From Wenzhouxiangella sp. (GTDB lineage: Bacteria > Pseudomonadota > Gammaproteobacteria > Xanthomonadales > Wenzhouxiangellaceae): a stretch of DNA of 41,851 bases. The DNA is taken from NCBI GenBank assembly GCA_007694885.1, contig REEW01000060.1:1-41851 (forward strand), written 5' to 3'. Shown piece after piece: positions 1 through 8,353 of the stretch (its first letter is position 1; each line of letters starts with the position of its first letter). The notes below the pieces were generated by a model. That model ran no database searches and was not told the origin of the DNA. It saw only the letters and a list, made by a program, of their open reading frames with translations. The position numbers were made by a program, and so were the translations under genes.

Positions 1-124
1 TGCCTTTCCGGGCCTGGACTTCGAGTTCGAGCTTGCCCAGGGAAAACAGGCCCAGGTTGAGCCCCGACAGCATCGCCGACTGGGACAGGCACAGGATGAT
101 TCCAGACCAGACAAGGACGTTCAT
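1..124 (-). CDS. CNNM/DUF21 transmembrane protein, N-terminal fragment
   Basis: The first 41 residues of a protein that continues beyond the left edge, starting at the ATG whose complement is 124-122. A hydrophobic stretch (VWSGIILCLSQSAMLSGLNL) is followed by GLFSLGKLELEVQARKG. This resembles the start of the DUF21/CNNM domain of the CorB/CorC/YfjD family, where an opening SA.FSGLN.ALFSL.R..LE pattern is typical. Family members are inner-membrane proteins linked to magnesium or cobalt transport and usually carry CBS and CorC_HlyC domains further on, but none of that is visible here. It is divergent from the amidohydrolase gene at 258. The fold call rests on about 40 residues, so substrate and exact subfamily are open. 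Confidence 0.6.
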   Translation of the reverse strand, partial: MNVLVWSGIILCLSQSAMLSGLNLGLFSLGKLELEVQARKG

Positions 125-257
125 GCTCGTTTTTGCAGACGAAGGGCAGTGGCCCAATGTGCCACAGTCGATCGCCTTTGATCGAACGTACTGGCGTTCA
201 TGAGGATGACAAATTGCCCGCCAGCGGGTAAGGTTCGCATCTGATCACGCCTGCCCA

Positions 258-1877
258 GTGGAGTTCGTCTTGCGTCCGATCCTGTTTCTGATCCTGCTGA
301 TCGTCCCGGTGACGGTTCTGGCCACGGAGTTGCGCCAACCTCTGCCGACCGCCCAGGCGCTGGTCGGGGTGCGGGTGGTTACGGCACCGGGCGACGTCAT
401 CGAATCCGGCACCATCGTCATCCGCAACGGCATCATCGAGGCGGTCGGCCCGGACCTCAGCGTTCCGGCCGATGCCAGGGTCCATGATTTCTCCCGCGAC
501 GACGACCAGGAGCCGATCACGGTCTATCCGGGCCTGATCGAGCCGTACCTGCTCGTCGAGTTGCCGACCCCCGATGACGAAGACATTCCCCCCGGTCGCC
601 ACGCCCTGATCCGGCCCGACCGCCGGGTTCGCGCCGCCGACTGGCCGGAAGACCGCATGACCGAGCTGCGCCGGGCCGGCTTCACAACCGTTCTCATGGC
701 CGGCGGCGACGGCCTGCTTCGTGGCCACGGCGTCATCGCCAACACCGGCGCAGGTGGCTTGAGCGGCAACCGCCTGGCCGGGGATTTCGGCCAGTTCGCC
801 AGCTTTGCCGGACGCGCCGAGGGCCGGGCGTTTCCCAATTCACTGATGGGTGCGGTGGCCCTGCTGCGCCAGACCCTGGACGATGCACGCTGGCAGGCGC
901 GCGCCCGCGACGCCCTGGAGCGCAACCCGGCCCAGAGCCGGCCCGAATGGCTGGAAGGGCTGGATGACCTGGCCCCTGCCCTGGCCGGCAATACGCCCAT
1001 GGTGTTTGAGTCGCAGGACCTGCTCGATACCCTGCGCATTCTCGAGTTCATTCCACCCGGCGACATCGACCTGGTGATCGTCGGTCACGGCGCCGAATAC
1101 CAGCGCCTGGCCGCTCTGACCGACCGCCCGGTGCGCCACATCCTGCCGCTGGAGTTCCCGGAGCCACCCGACATCGACGAGGAAAATGACCGCAACGTCG
1201 CCCTTGAAGTCCTGCGCCACTGGCACCGGGCACCGGAAAACCCGGCCCGGCTGGAGGAAGCGGGCATCCCCGTGATGTTCACCAGCCACGGCTTGTCGTC
1301 GCCGGGGCAGATCTTCGCCCGCCTGGCCACGGCCATCGAGCGCGGCCTGGATGCTGACCAGGCGCTGGCCGCGATCACCACCGAACCGGCGCGCTGGCTG
1401 GGACTGGAAACCCGGGCCGGTCGCATCCAGCCCGGCATGATGGCCAACCTGGTGGTGGTCGAAGGCGAACTGCTGACCGATGGCCCCGCCATCACCGAAG
1501 TGTGGGTGGACGGCCGGCGTCACGTGCTGGCCGCGCTGGTCCCGCCGGCGGTGGACCCGGCCGGCACCTGGAACCTGGTCCTGGGCCTGGGCGGCATGGG
1601 CGATGTCGACGCCACCCTGGTCCTGGAAGGCCCGCCGACCCGGATGCAGGGCCAGCTCAGCGTGATGGGCAATGACACGCCCTTGAGCGAGGTCCGGGTC
1701 AGCGGCGAGCGCGTGATCGCGACCATCGATGCCAGCCGTTTCGGCGGCTCGGGGACGATTTCGATCCGCCTGGACATCGACGGCGATCGCGCCCGCGGCA
1801 GCGGCAGCGGGCCCTTCGGCGACTTCAGCGTGCGCGGCCGCCGCAGCGCCACACCCGAACAGGAGGAGGCCCTGTGA
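258..1877 (+). CDS. exported amidohydrolase-family protein, metal ligands degenerate
   Basis: A 539-residue protein with a signal peptide (about 1-22) and the amidohydrolase-superfamily layout: an N-terminal beta domain (GVRVVTAPGDVIESGTIVI), a TIM-barrel core, and the closing motif LGLETRAGRIQPGMMANLVV. The HxH expected at the end of strand 1 is absent, since the equivalent stretch reads VYPGLIEPYLLVEL. The usual Asp motif (SDN) is replaced by FTSHGLSS. The protein may therefore be catalytically altered or act as a partner of the next gene. After residue 435 there is an extra beta-rich domain of about 100 residues. The GTG start at 258 has no ribosome site; a TTG at 270, preceded by GTGGAG, is an alternative. 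It overlaps the next gene by one base. The superfamily is clear and the substrate is unknown. Confidence 0.82.
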   Translation: MEFVLRPILFLILLIVPVTVLATELRQPLPTAQALVGVRVVTAPGDVIESGTIVIRNGIIEAVGPDLSVPADARVHDFSRDDDQEPITVYPGLIEPYLLVELPTPDDEDIPPGRHALIRPDRRVRAADWPEDRMTELRRAGFTTVLMAGGDGLLRGHGVIANTGAGGLSGNRLAGDFGQFASFAGRAEGRAFPNSLMGAVALLRQTLDDARWQARARDALERNPAQSRPEWLEGLDDLAPALAGNTPMVFESQDLLDTLRILEFIPPGDIDLVIVGHGAEYQRLAALTDRPVRHILPLEFPEPPDIDEENDRNVALEVLRHWHRAPENPARLEEAGIPVMFTSHGLSSPGQIFARLATAIERGLDADQALAAITTEPARWLGLETRAGRIQPGMMANLVVVEGELLTDGPAITEVWVDGRRHVLAALVPPAVDPAGTWNLVLGLGGMGDVDATLVLEGPPTRMQGQLSVMGNDTPLSEVRVSGERVIATIDASRFGGSGTISIRLDIDGDRARGSGSGPFGDFSVRGRRSATPEQEEAL

Positions 1878-3376
1878 TGCGCAAGACAATCCTCGCTCTG
1901 GCCGTTTTCTTTACGCTGTCGCTGCCCGCGACCGCCGACTGGACGCCCGACATCGAAGCCTGGAACAGCCCGCAGCCGGACCAGCCGGCCGCGGTGATCG
2001 TGCGCAACGCCACCGTGTGGACGGCCGACGAGGCCGGCGTGCTGGAAAACGTCGACCTGCTGGTCCGCAACGGCCGCATCGCCGCCATCGGCGAGGCGCT
2101 GGACGCGCCACGCGGTGCCGTGGAAATCGACGCCGCCGGCAAGCACGTGACCCCGGGCATCATCGACGCCCATTCCCATGCCGCCATCCTCGGCGGGGTC
2201 AATGAAGGCTCGCGGATCAATACGTCCGACGTGCGCATCCGCGACGTCATCGATGCCGAGTCGATCAACATCTATCGCCAACTCGCCGGCGGGGTGACGA
2301 CGATCAACCTGCTGCACGGCTCGGCCAATGCCATCGGCGGCCAGATGGCGGTGATCAAGATGCGCTGGGGCGCCGATCCGGCCGGGCTGGTGTTCGAGGC
2401 GGCACCGGAAGGGATCAAGTTCGCCCTCGGCGAGAACCCCAAGCAAAGCAACTGGGGCGCGGAAGAAGCGCGCTATCCGCAGACCCGCCACGGCGTCGAG
2501 CAGGTCATCCGCGAGCTGTTCCAGCAGGCCGCCGACTACCGCGCCGCCCACGAGAATCATCCCTCGGGCCGGGCCGGGCGGGATCGCGTGCCGCCACGCC
2601 CCAACCATCAGCTCGCTGCCGTGGCCGAGGTCGTGTACGGTGAGCGCGACGTCCACAGCCACGCCTACCGGGCCGACGAAATGCTCGCCCTGATGCGTGT
2701 TGCCGAGGCGTTCGATTTCACCATCCAGACCTTCCAGCACGCGCTGGAAGGCTACAAGATCGGCCCGCAGATGGCCGCCCACGGGGCCGGCGCATCGGTG
2801 TTCATCGACTGGTGGGCGTTCAAGTACGAGGCGATCGACGGGATCGGCTTCAACCCGGCCCTGATGCACGAGGCCGGCGTGCTGACCGGTCTGCATTCCG
2901 ACAACGCCGAACTGGCCCGGCGGATGAACCTGGAAGCGGCCAAGGCGGTGCGCTACGGTGGCGTGGATCCGCACGATGCGCTCAAGATGATCACCGCGTT
3001 CCCGGCCGAGCAGCTTGGCGTAGGTGACCGAACCGGTCGCCTGGCCGCGGGACTGGATGCCGATTTCGTGATCTGGAACGGTCACCCCCTGTCGACCTAC
3101 AGCGCGGTCGAACAGACCTGGGTGGACGGCCGGCGCTATTTCGACCGCGAAGCCGACCAGCGCATGCGCGCAGCCCTCGCCGAAGAGCGCAGCGAACTGA
3201 TCGCGCTGGCCCTGGCCAGCGAAGAGCCGGCGGCCGAAAACGGCGAAACGGCCGCCAACGACGACGAATTCAGCCCGGGTCGACGCACGCGCACGGCGAG
3301 TTTCGCCACCCACCTGACCGGCTACCGCGCCTCGGAACTTGACCATGACGAATACTGCCTGCTCCATGATCACTAA
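1877..3376 (+). CDS. exported amidohydrolase (imidazolonepropionase-like), metal ligands intact
   Basis: A 499-residue metal-dependent hydrolase with a signal peptide (about 1-21). It carries the full ligand set of the amidohydrolase superfamily: HSH at 99-101 (GIIDAHSHAA), further histidines in DVHSHAYRAD and FQHALEGYK, and the Asp of TGLHSDN (D342). The C-terminal motif LGVGDRTGRLAAGLDADFVI is typical. It probably cleaves a cyclic amide, dipeptide or similar C-N bond in the periplasm. The ATG at 1877 is chosen because AGGAGG ends seven bases upstream; the GTG at 1874 would sit too close. The TGATG junction with the previous gene indicates translational coupling. It is the only gene of the three-gene cluster with a complete classical active site. 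The substrate cannot be read from the sequence. Confidence 0.88.
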   Translation: MRKTILALAVFFTLSLPATADWTPDIEAWNSPQPDQPAAVIVRNATVWTADEAGVLENVDLLVRNGRIAAIGEALDAPRGAVEIDAAGKHVTPGIIDAHSHAAILGGVNEGSRINTSDVRIRDVIDAESINIYRQLAGGVTTINLLHGSANAIGGQMAVIKMRWGADPAGLVFEAAPEGIKFALGENPKQSNWGAEEARYPQTRHGVEQVIRELFQQAADYRAAHENHPSGRAGRDRVPPRPNHQLAAVAEVVYGERDVHSHAYRADEMLALMRVAEAFDFTIQTFQHALEGYKIGPQMAAHGAGASVFIDWWAFKYEAIDGIGFNPALMHEAGVLTGLHSDNAELARRMNLEAAKAVRYGGVDPHDALKMITAFPAEQLGVGDRTGRLAAGLDADFVIWNGHPLSTYSAVEQTWVDGRRYFDREADQRMRAALAEERSELIALALASEEPAAENGETAANDDEFSPGRRTRTASFATHLTGYRASELDHDEYCLLHDH

Positions 3377-4646
3377 ACACTCAGCGATCGCCCTGTCCGC
3401 CGCCCTGCTCGGGCTCGGCCTGCTGCTCTCGGGTCCGATACGGGCCGAGCTGACCGCACTGGTCGGCGCCACCGTCCACCCGGTCAGCTCCGAGGCGATC
3501 GAGCACGGCGTGGTCCTGATCGAGGACGGGCTGATCCTGGCCGTGGGCGCCGATCTGGAGATCCCGGAACAGGCCACCATCGTCGACCTGGACGGCCTGC
3601 ATCTGTACCCGGGCTTTGTGCATCCCGGCACCCAGCTGGGCCTGACCGAAATCAGCAGCGTGGCCGGGACGGTGGATACCGCCGAGATGGGATCGATCAA
3701 CGCCGCCGTCCGGGTCGAGGTGGCGTTCAACCACGACTCCGAGCTGCTGCCGACCAGCATTGCCGGCGGCGTTTTGCACGCCCACGTGGTGCCCGCCGGC
3801 GGTCTGATTCGCGGCACTTCCGCAATCATGCGACTGGACGGCTGGAGCTGGGAAGAAATGGTCGTGCACAGCCCGGCCGCCATGCACATGGCCTTCCCGC
3901 CCGGCGCGGCCAGCGACGAAGACAACGAGGACCTGGCCCTGATCAATGAGACCCTGGAGCAGGCCCGGCACTGGCACGCCGCCGAACAGGCCGCCGAGCG
4001 TGGCGAGGCCGCGCGACCGCCCCGCAACGACCAGCTTCAGGCGCTCGGCCCACTGCTGGCCGGCGAGGTGGCGCTGGCGATACACGCCAACGGCATCGAC
4101 GTCATCGAGGCGGCCCTGGACTGGGCCGAGCAGCAGCAATTTGAACAGCTGATCCTGGTCGCCAACGCCGACGTGCAGTACGCCGCCGAACGCCTGGCCG
4201 GCTCAGGCACCGCGGTGATTCTTCGCGGCGTCCACAGCTTGCCGGTGCGACGCTGGGAGCCCTACGACATGGCCTTCGTCGCCGCGGCCCGGCTGCATGA
4301 CGCCGGCGTGCAATTTGCCATCAGCGACAGCGGCGGCGGCATGGACGTGGCCAACGCCCGCAACCTGCCGTTTCATGCCGGCAGTGCCGCCGCGCATGGG
4401 CTGGCCAGGGACGCCGCGCTCAAAAGCGTGACCCTGTGGCCGGCCGAGATTCTCGGCGTCGGCGACCGCCTCGGCTCGATCGAACCCGGCAAGCAGGCGA
4501 GCCTGTTCGCCAGCACCAATGATCCGCTGGAGCCGATGACCCAGATCCAGCATGTCTGGATCGACGGGGTGGAATACGACTTGACCCGCGACCGGGGCCG
4601 GCGGCTGTACGAACGCTACCGCGCTCGTACGCTGCAAGCTCGCTAG
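3345..4646 (+). CDS. exported amidohydrolase-family protein with altered first metal motif
   Basis: A 433-residue protein with a signal peptide (hydrophobic AIALSAALLGLGLLLSG, ending near IRA-EL). The N-terminal beta domain starts TALVGATVHPVSSEAIEHG and the C-terminal motif is LGVGDRLGSIEPGKQASLF. Where HxH is expected it has LYPGFVHPGTQLGLTEI, so one or both ligands are lost. ISDSGGG may carry the Asp. The segment LTEISSVAGTVDTAEMG resembles a known amidohydrolase subfamily found next to an intact paralogue. The ATG at 3345 follows a weak CGGAA; a TTG at 3339 and an ATG at 3366 are alternatives. The start lies within the end of the previous gene, so the three genes form one operon. Function is likely linked to the intact middle enzyme. 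Confidence 0.8.
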   Translation: MTNTACSMITKHSAIALSAALLGLGLLLSGPIRAELTALVGATVHPVSSEAIEHGVVLIEDGLILAVGADLEIPEQATIVDLDGLHLYPGFVHPGTQLGLTEISSVAGTVDTAEMGSINAAVRVEVAFNHDSELLPTSIAGGVLHAHVVPAGGLIRGTSAIMRLDGWSWEEMVVHSPAAMHMAFPPGAASDEDNEDLALINETLEQARHWHAAEQAAERGEAARPPRNDQLQALGPLLAGEVALAIHANGIDVIEAALDWAEQQQFEQLILVANADVQYAAERLAGSGTAVILRGVHSLPVRRWEPYDMAFVAAARLHDAGVQFAISDSGGGMDVANARNLPFHAGSAAAHGLARDAALKSVTLWPAEILGVGDRLGSIEPGKQASLFASTNDPLEPMTQIQHVWIDGVEYDLTRDRGRRLYERYRARTLQAR

Positions 4647-4679
4647 ACTGCCAGTCGCCCAGTTCGGCGGGTCCGGCGG

Positions 4680-5603
4680 ATGATTGTGCTCATCTGTGCG
4701 CCGGGACGGGATCATTCCCGCCTGGTTCGTCGCATCGGGCAACTGGCACCCGATCTCGAGGTGCGGGTATGGCCCGATGTCGGCGCTCCGGAGGCGGTGG
4801 AGTTTGCCGTGGTCTGGAAGCACCCTGCCGGGCTGCTGCGCGAATTGACCGGGCTCCGGGCGGTCAGCTCACTCGGGGCCGGTGTCGACCATCTTCTGAA
4901 CGATCCTGACCTGCCGCCGAACCTGCCGGTTGGACGCCTGGTCGGCCCGCGCCTGGCGGCCGACATGGCCGGCTACCTGGTCGCGCAGATCCTCGGCCAC
5001 TGGCGCCGCCTGGATCGGTTCCCCGAGTTTCAGAAACAAAGACAATGGCGGCCCTGGGCGCCGGATCGGCCGCCGCAGGTCGGACTGCTAGGGCTCGGCC
5101 GTATGGGCCAGCGCGCCGCGCTGGCCTTCCAGGCGCTGCAGGTGCCGGTGGCAGCATGGCGACAACGCCCGCTCGACGATGCCTCGGTTCCCATTCATCA
5201 CGGCCGGGACGGCCTGGAAGCGATCGCAGGGCTGGTGGACTACCTGGTGTGTCTGCTGCCGCTGACCGACCAGACCCGGGCAATACTCGACCAGAACCTG
5301 TTTCGCTGCATGAAGCCCGGCTCGGTGCTGATCAATGTCGGCCGCGGAGAACACCTGGTCGAATCCGACCTTCTCGACGCCCTTGACCAGGGCCGCCCGG
5401 GCCTGGCGATGCTGGACGTGTTCACCGAAGAGCCCCTGCCCCCGCGGCATCCGTTCTGGACCCACCCCGCGGTCCGGATCACTCCCCACTGCGCCAGTCT
5501 CACCCAGCCGGAAGAAGCCGCCGACCTGATCGTGACCAGCGTGCGCCGGGTGCAGGACGGGTTATCGCCCCTGGACCCGGTGGAAAGAAAGCTCGGCTAC
5601 TGA
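4680..5603 (+). CDS. D-2-hydroxyacid dehydrogenase (glyoxylate/hydroxypyruvate reductase type)
   Basis: A 307-residue NAD(P)-dependent dehydrogenase of the D-isomer 2-hydroxyacid family, closest in length and layout to the GhrA group that reduces glyoxylate and hydroxypyruvate. The Rossmann motif is GLLGLGRMGQRAALAF (about 139-154). The catalytic residues are visible as Arg in LINVGRGEHL, Glu in FTEEPLP and His in ITPHCAS. It starts 33 bases after the amidohydrolase operon with no terminator between, so it may be co-transcribed. It converges on the next gene with a 31-base gap that contains no obvious terminator. Assignment to the family is firm, but the exact substrate is inferred. Confidence 0.88.
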   Translation: MIVLICAPGRDHSRLVRRIGQLAPDLEVRVWPDVGAPEAVEFAVVWKHPAGLLRELTGLRAVSSLGAGVDHLLNDPDLPPNLPVGRLVGPRLAADMAGYLVAQILGHWRRLDRFPEFQKQRQWRPWAPDRPPQVGLLGLGRMGQRAALAFQALQVPVAAWRQRPLDDASVPIHHGRDGLEAIAGLVDYLVCLLPLTDQTRAILDQNLFRCMKPGSVLINVGRGEHLVESDLLDALDQGRPGLAMLDVFTEEPLPPRHPFWTHPAVRITPHCASLTQPEEAADLIVTSVRRVQDGLSPLDPVERKLGY

Positions 5604-5634
5604 TCAAGCGAAGCAGCTCGTCGGCACGGATGTT

Positions 5635-6186
5635 TCAGCGACGTTCCAGATCGCAGAAGCCGTGCTCCTCGGCACCCAGCGCGGCGTTGAACTTCGCGCT
5701 CATGTTCTGGAATCCGATCCAGGCGGTCAAGGCGGTGATCTCGTCGTCGCTGAAGTGCTCGCGCAGGGTCTGGATCTGGTCCGAACCGATCTCGGCGCAG
5801 CGCTCCGTGACCTGTTCGGCCCAGTCCAGGGCGGCGCGCTCGGCGGCATCGAATGCCTCGCTTTCACGCCAGTCGGCGACCCTGGCGGCGCGCTCCTCGT
5901 CGCCTTGGGCTTTGAGAAAGTTGAAGGCGTTCAAATCAACACAGAAGTGACAGCCGTTGAGTTGGGCAATCCGGATCGAGACCAGTGAGCGCAAACGACT
6001 GTCTGCCGGGTATTGCTTGCGGTTGAATACGCCCAGCAGACCGAGCATGCCCAGAAACGCGCCCGGAATTCGGCCCCAGAGCCAGGACGGAGCGAGGACT
6101 TCGCCGTACACTCGTCGCTGGCGGCGAAGAAAAAAACGGATGTACCAGGGATACTCGTGCAATGCTTTTGGCGGGATTCTGGACAT
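5635..6186 (-). CDS. carboxymuconolactone decarboxylase-like (AhpD fold) protein
   Basis: A 183-residue helical protein of the carboxymuconolactone decarboxylase/AhpD superfamily. The key motif is the redox pair CHFC in IAQLNGCHFCVDLNAF (about 102-117), followed by the family's ERAALDWAEQVT and the helix ending ITALTAWIGFQNMSAKFNAALG. AhpD-type members reduce partner proteins or peroxides through this cysteine pair. The N-terminal 75 residues are basic and aromatic with a hydrophobic patch (GAFLGMLGLLGVF), unlike the minimal AhpD domain, and may associate with the membrane. Its start faces that of the zincin-like gene. Fold and motif are clear; the physiological substrate is unknown. Confidence 0.85.
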   Translation of the reverse strand: MSRIPPKALHEYPWYIRFFLRRQRRVYGEVLAPSWLWGRIPGAFLGMLGLLGVFNRKQYPADSRLRSLVSIRIAQLNGCHFCVDLNAFNFLKAQGDEERAARVADWRESEAFDAAERAALDWAEQVTERCAEIGSDQIQTLREHFSDDEITALTAWIGFQNMSAKFNAALGAEEHGFCDLERR

Positions 6187-6218
6187 CGGCCAATCCTGTT
6201 GGACAAGAGAAGACCATT

Positions 6219-6986
6219 GTGCCCAGAAAGCTACGCATCCTGCTGCTGCTGATCGTTCTTGCCCCGCTGGTCTGGTTTTTCCGCATCGGAACCGACCCGG
6301 TCCCCGACTGGCAGCAACCGCTGCGGGTAGCGGTCTACCCGTACAACGTCGATGCCAGTGCCGCCGTGGATGCCTATCTCGCCGGATTCGGCCAGGCCGA
6401 CCTCGATCTCATCGGCGACTATTTTGCCGATCAGGCCGACCGTTATCACCTGCCGCTGCAGCGGCCGTTCGAGTTCGTGATCGGTCAGCGCATTGCCAAC
6501 GCGCCGCCCATGCCGCCGCGCGAACAGGCCTGGCTGGGTCAGCTGCAATGGGCGCTCTCGCTGCGCCTGTGGCGAATGCGTTTCGACGATCAGGGTCTTG
6601 CCCCAGACATCGTTACCGTGGCGCGCTTCAACGCGGTCACCGAGGTGCCGCCCAGCCATCATTCCATCGGCATCGCCGAGCTTCGCCTGGCCATTGCCAA
6701 CCTGCCGGCGGTTGAGACCCATCGCGGCTACGGTCGGGTTCTGCTGGCCCACGAAATCCTCCACACCGTCGGTGCCCAGGATCTCTACCATCCGGCAACC
6801 GGCCTGCCCGTGTTTCCGGCCGGCTACGCCGAGCCCAATCGTGACCCGCGCTATCCGCAAGCCGAGGCCGAACTGATGGCCGGACGCATTCCCGTCGAAC
6901 CGGGACGGGCGGTCCAGGCCATGGCGCTGGACCAGACCCGGATCGGGCCGCGCACGGCCAGGGAAATCGGCTGGCTGCAGGACTGA
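6219..6986 (+). CDS. membrane-anchored zincin-like protein (HExxHxxGxxD)
   Basis: A 255-residue protein with an N-terminal anchor or signal (LRILLLLIVLAPLVWFF) and an exported domain. Near residue 178 it has HEILHTVGAQD, which fits the zinc metallopeptidase pattern HExxHxxGxxD. Metzincins use this arrangement, and snapalysin-type enzymes have Asp as the third ligand. No family name is recognised from the rest. The GTG at 6219 is preferred because the upstream in-frame ATG at 6162 would put the start inside the divergent neighbour; AGAGAAGA lies just upstream. It could be a small peptidase or an inactive relative, and activity is inferred from the motif alone. Confidence 0.7.
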   Translation: MPRKLRILLLLIVLAPLVWFFRIGTDPVPDWQQPLRVAVYPYNVDASAAVDAYLAGFGQADLDLIGDYFADQADRYHLPLQRPFEFVIGQRIANAPPMPPREQAWLGQLQWALSLRLWRMRFDDQGLAPDIVTVARFNAVTEVPPSHHSIGIAELRLAIANLPAVETHRGYGRVLLAHEILHTVGAQDLYHPATGLPVFPAGYAEPNRDPRYPQAEAELMAGRIPVEPGRAVQAMALDQTRIGPRTAREIGWLQD

Positions 6987-7048
6987 ACCACCTTGCCTGT
7001 CTCCAAGCGTCTACACTTGCCCCCTCCCCCCAATGAGTCGATCAAGGC

Positions 7049-8257
7049 ATGACCGTTGACCCATCCAGCCTGTTCGGTGAAGAACCGGTCCGGCACCTGC
7101 AGCGCGACGGGGTCGAATACACCCTGCTGGGCACCGCTCACGTCTCGCGCACCAGCGCCGAAACGGTCCAGCGCCTGCTCGAGAGCGGCAACTACGATGC
7201 CGTGGCCATCGAGCTGTGCCGCTCGCGCCACCAGGCCCTGACCGAACGCGAGAACTGGCGCAACCTCAACCTGTTTGCCATCCTGCGCGAGGGCAAGGCC
7301 GGCATGATGATGGCCTCACTGGCCCTGGCCGCCTACCAGCGCCGCATCGCCGATCAGTTCGGCATCGAGCCGGGGGCTGAAATGAAGGCGGCCATGGACG
7401 GCGCTGAACGTGCCGGGGTGCCGGTCCAGCTGATCGACCGGGAAATCGGCATCACCCTGCGCCGGGCCAGCCGCCGGCTGTCGTTATGGAAGCGCTGGGT
7501 GCTGATCAACGGTCTGATTTTTTCCCTGTTCTCGCGCGATGAAATCAGCGAGGAAGACATCGAACGGCTCAAGGAAGGCGATCTGCTGACCCAGACCTTC
7601 AGCGAATTCTCCGAAACCAGCCCGGAGCTCTACGAGGCCCTGATCGCCGAGCGCGACCGCTACATGGCCGCCCGCCTGCGCCAGGAAAACCATGATCGCC
7701 CGGGACGCCGGGTCCTTGCCGTGCTTGGCGCCGGTCACCTGGCCGGCACGGCGAGCGCCCTGGAAAGCGAGGCCGAGCCGCAACGCGAGGTCGCCGAACT
7801 CGACGTCATGCCGCCGCCCTCGCCCGTGCTCAAGGCCCTGCCCTGGGCGATTCTGATCGCCGTACTGAGTGGCTTTGCGATCGGTTTTGCCCGATCACCC
7901 GAACTGGGGCTGACCCTGGTTCTGACCTGGATCGTCATCAACGGCTCGCTGTCCGCGCTCGGTGCCCTGCTTGCCCGGGCCCATCCGCTGACCGTCCTGA
8001 CCGCGCTCATCGCCGCCCCGCTGACTTCGCTCAACCCGACCATCGGCGCCGGAATGGTGACCGGGGCCGTGGAAGCCTGGTTGCGAAAACCGCGGGTGGC
8101 CGATTTCGAGACGCTGCGCGACGACGTTGTGCGCGTGTCCGGCTGGTTCCGCAATCGCGTCTCCCATGTCTTCGTGGTCTTTTTCCTGTCCAACCTGGGG
8201 TCGGCCGCCGGCACCTGGATCGCCGGCTTTCGCATGGTTCAGCAGCTGCTGGAATAG
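7049..8257 (+). CDS. TraB/GumN-family membrane protein
   Basis: A 402-residue protein of the TraB family (pheromone-shutdown/TIKI-like). The N-terminal domain has the family motifs TLLGTAHVS (about 25-33) and VAIELCRSR, and the second conserved histidine in VLGAGHLAG (about 227-235). The C-terminal third holds four hydrophobic segments, including LPWAILIAVLSGFAIGFA, LTLVLTWIVING and VFVVFFLSNLGSAAG. The N-terminal domain is related to metal-dependent peptidases, but the bacterial role is not established. The segments predict an inner-membrane location. It lies 62 bases after the zincin-like gene; an operon is possible but no motif proves it. Confidence 0.87.
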   Translation: MTVDPSSLFGEEPVRHLQRDGVEYTLLGTAHVSRTSAETVQRLLESGNYDAVAIELCRSRHQALTERENWRNLNLFAILREGKAGMMMASLALAAYQRRIADQFGIEPGAEMKAAMDGAERAGVPVQLIDREIGITLRRASRRLSLWKRWVLINGLIFSLFSRDEISEEDIERLKEGDLLTQTFSEFSETSPELYEALIAERDRYMAARLRQENHDRPGRRVLAVLGAGHLAGTASALESEAEPQREVAELDVMPPPSPVLKALPWAILIAVLSGFAIGFARSPELGLTLVLTWIVINGSLSALGALLARAHPLTVLTALIAAPLTSLNPTIGAGMVTGAVEAWLRKPRVADFETLRDDVVRVSGWFRNRVSHVFVVFFLSNLGSAAGTWIAGFRMVQQLLE

Positions 8258-8286
8258 CCGCCACTCCAGCAACCGGATCGGGTCGA

Positions 8287-8305
8287 CTGGCCCGAACCGG
8301 GCCAG
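8287..8305 (+). other. perfect GC-rich hairpin between traB-like and DUF349 genes
   Basis: An inverted repeat CTGGCCCG-AAC-CGGGCCAG, with an 8-bp stem and 3-base loop, in the 96-bp gap. No T-run follows, so it is not a classical intrinsic terminator. It may pause transcription or protect mRNA ends. A TATACG hexamer (8316-8321) just downstream could be a weak -10 for the DUF349 gene. Confidence 0.4.
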
Positions 8306-8353
8306 CGCTGTAACCTATACGGAATTCGATCATCCGACCCAAGGGATCCCGGC

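Noticed and set aside
125-257. Inverted repeat CGATC/GATCG near 170-185 as an operator
   Set aside because: Only five paired bases on each side, expected by chance in GC-rich DNA.
1520-4027. An 835-codon open frame on the minus strand opposite the amidohydrolases
   Set aside because: High GC keeps antisense frames open; it has no family resemblance and the plus-strand genes are clearly real.
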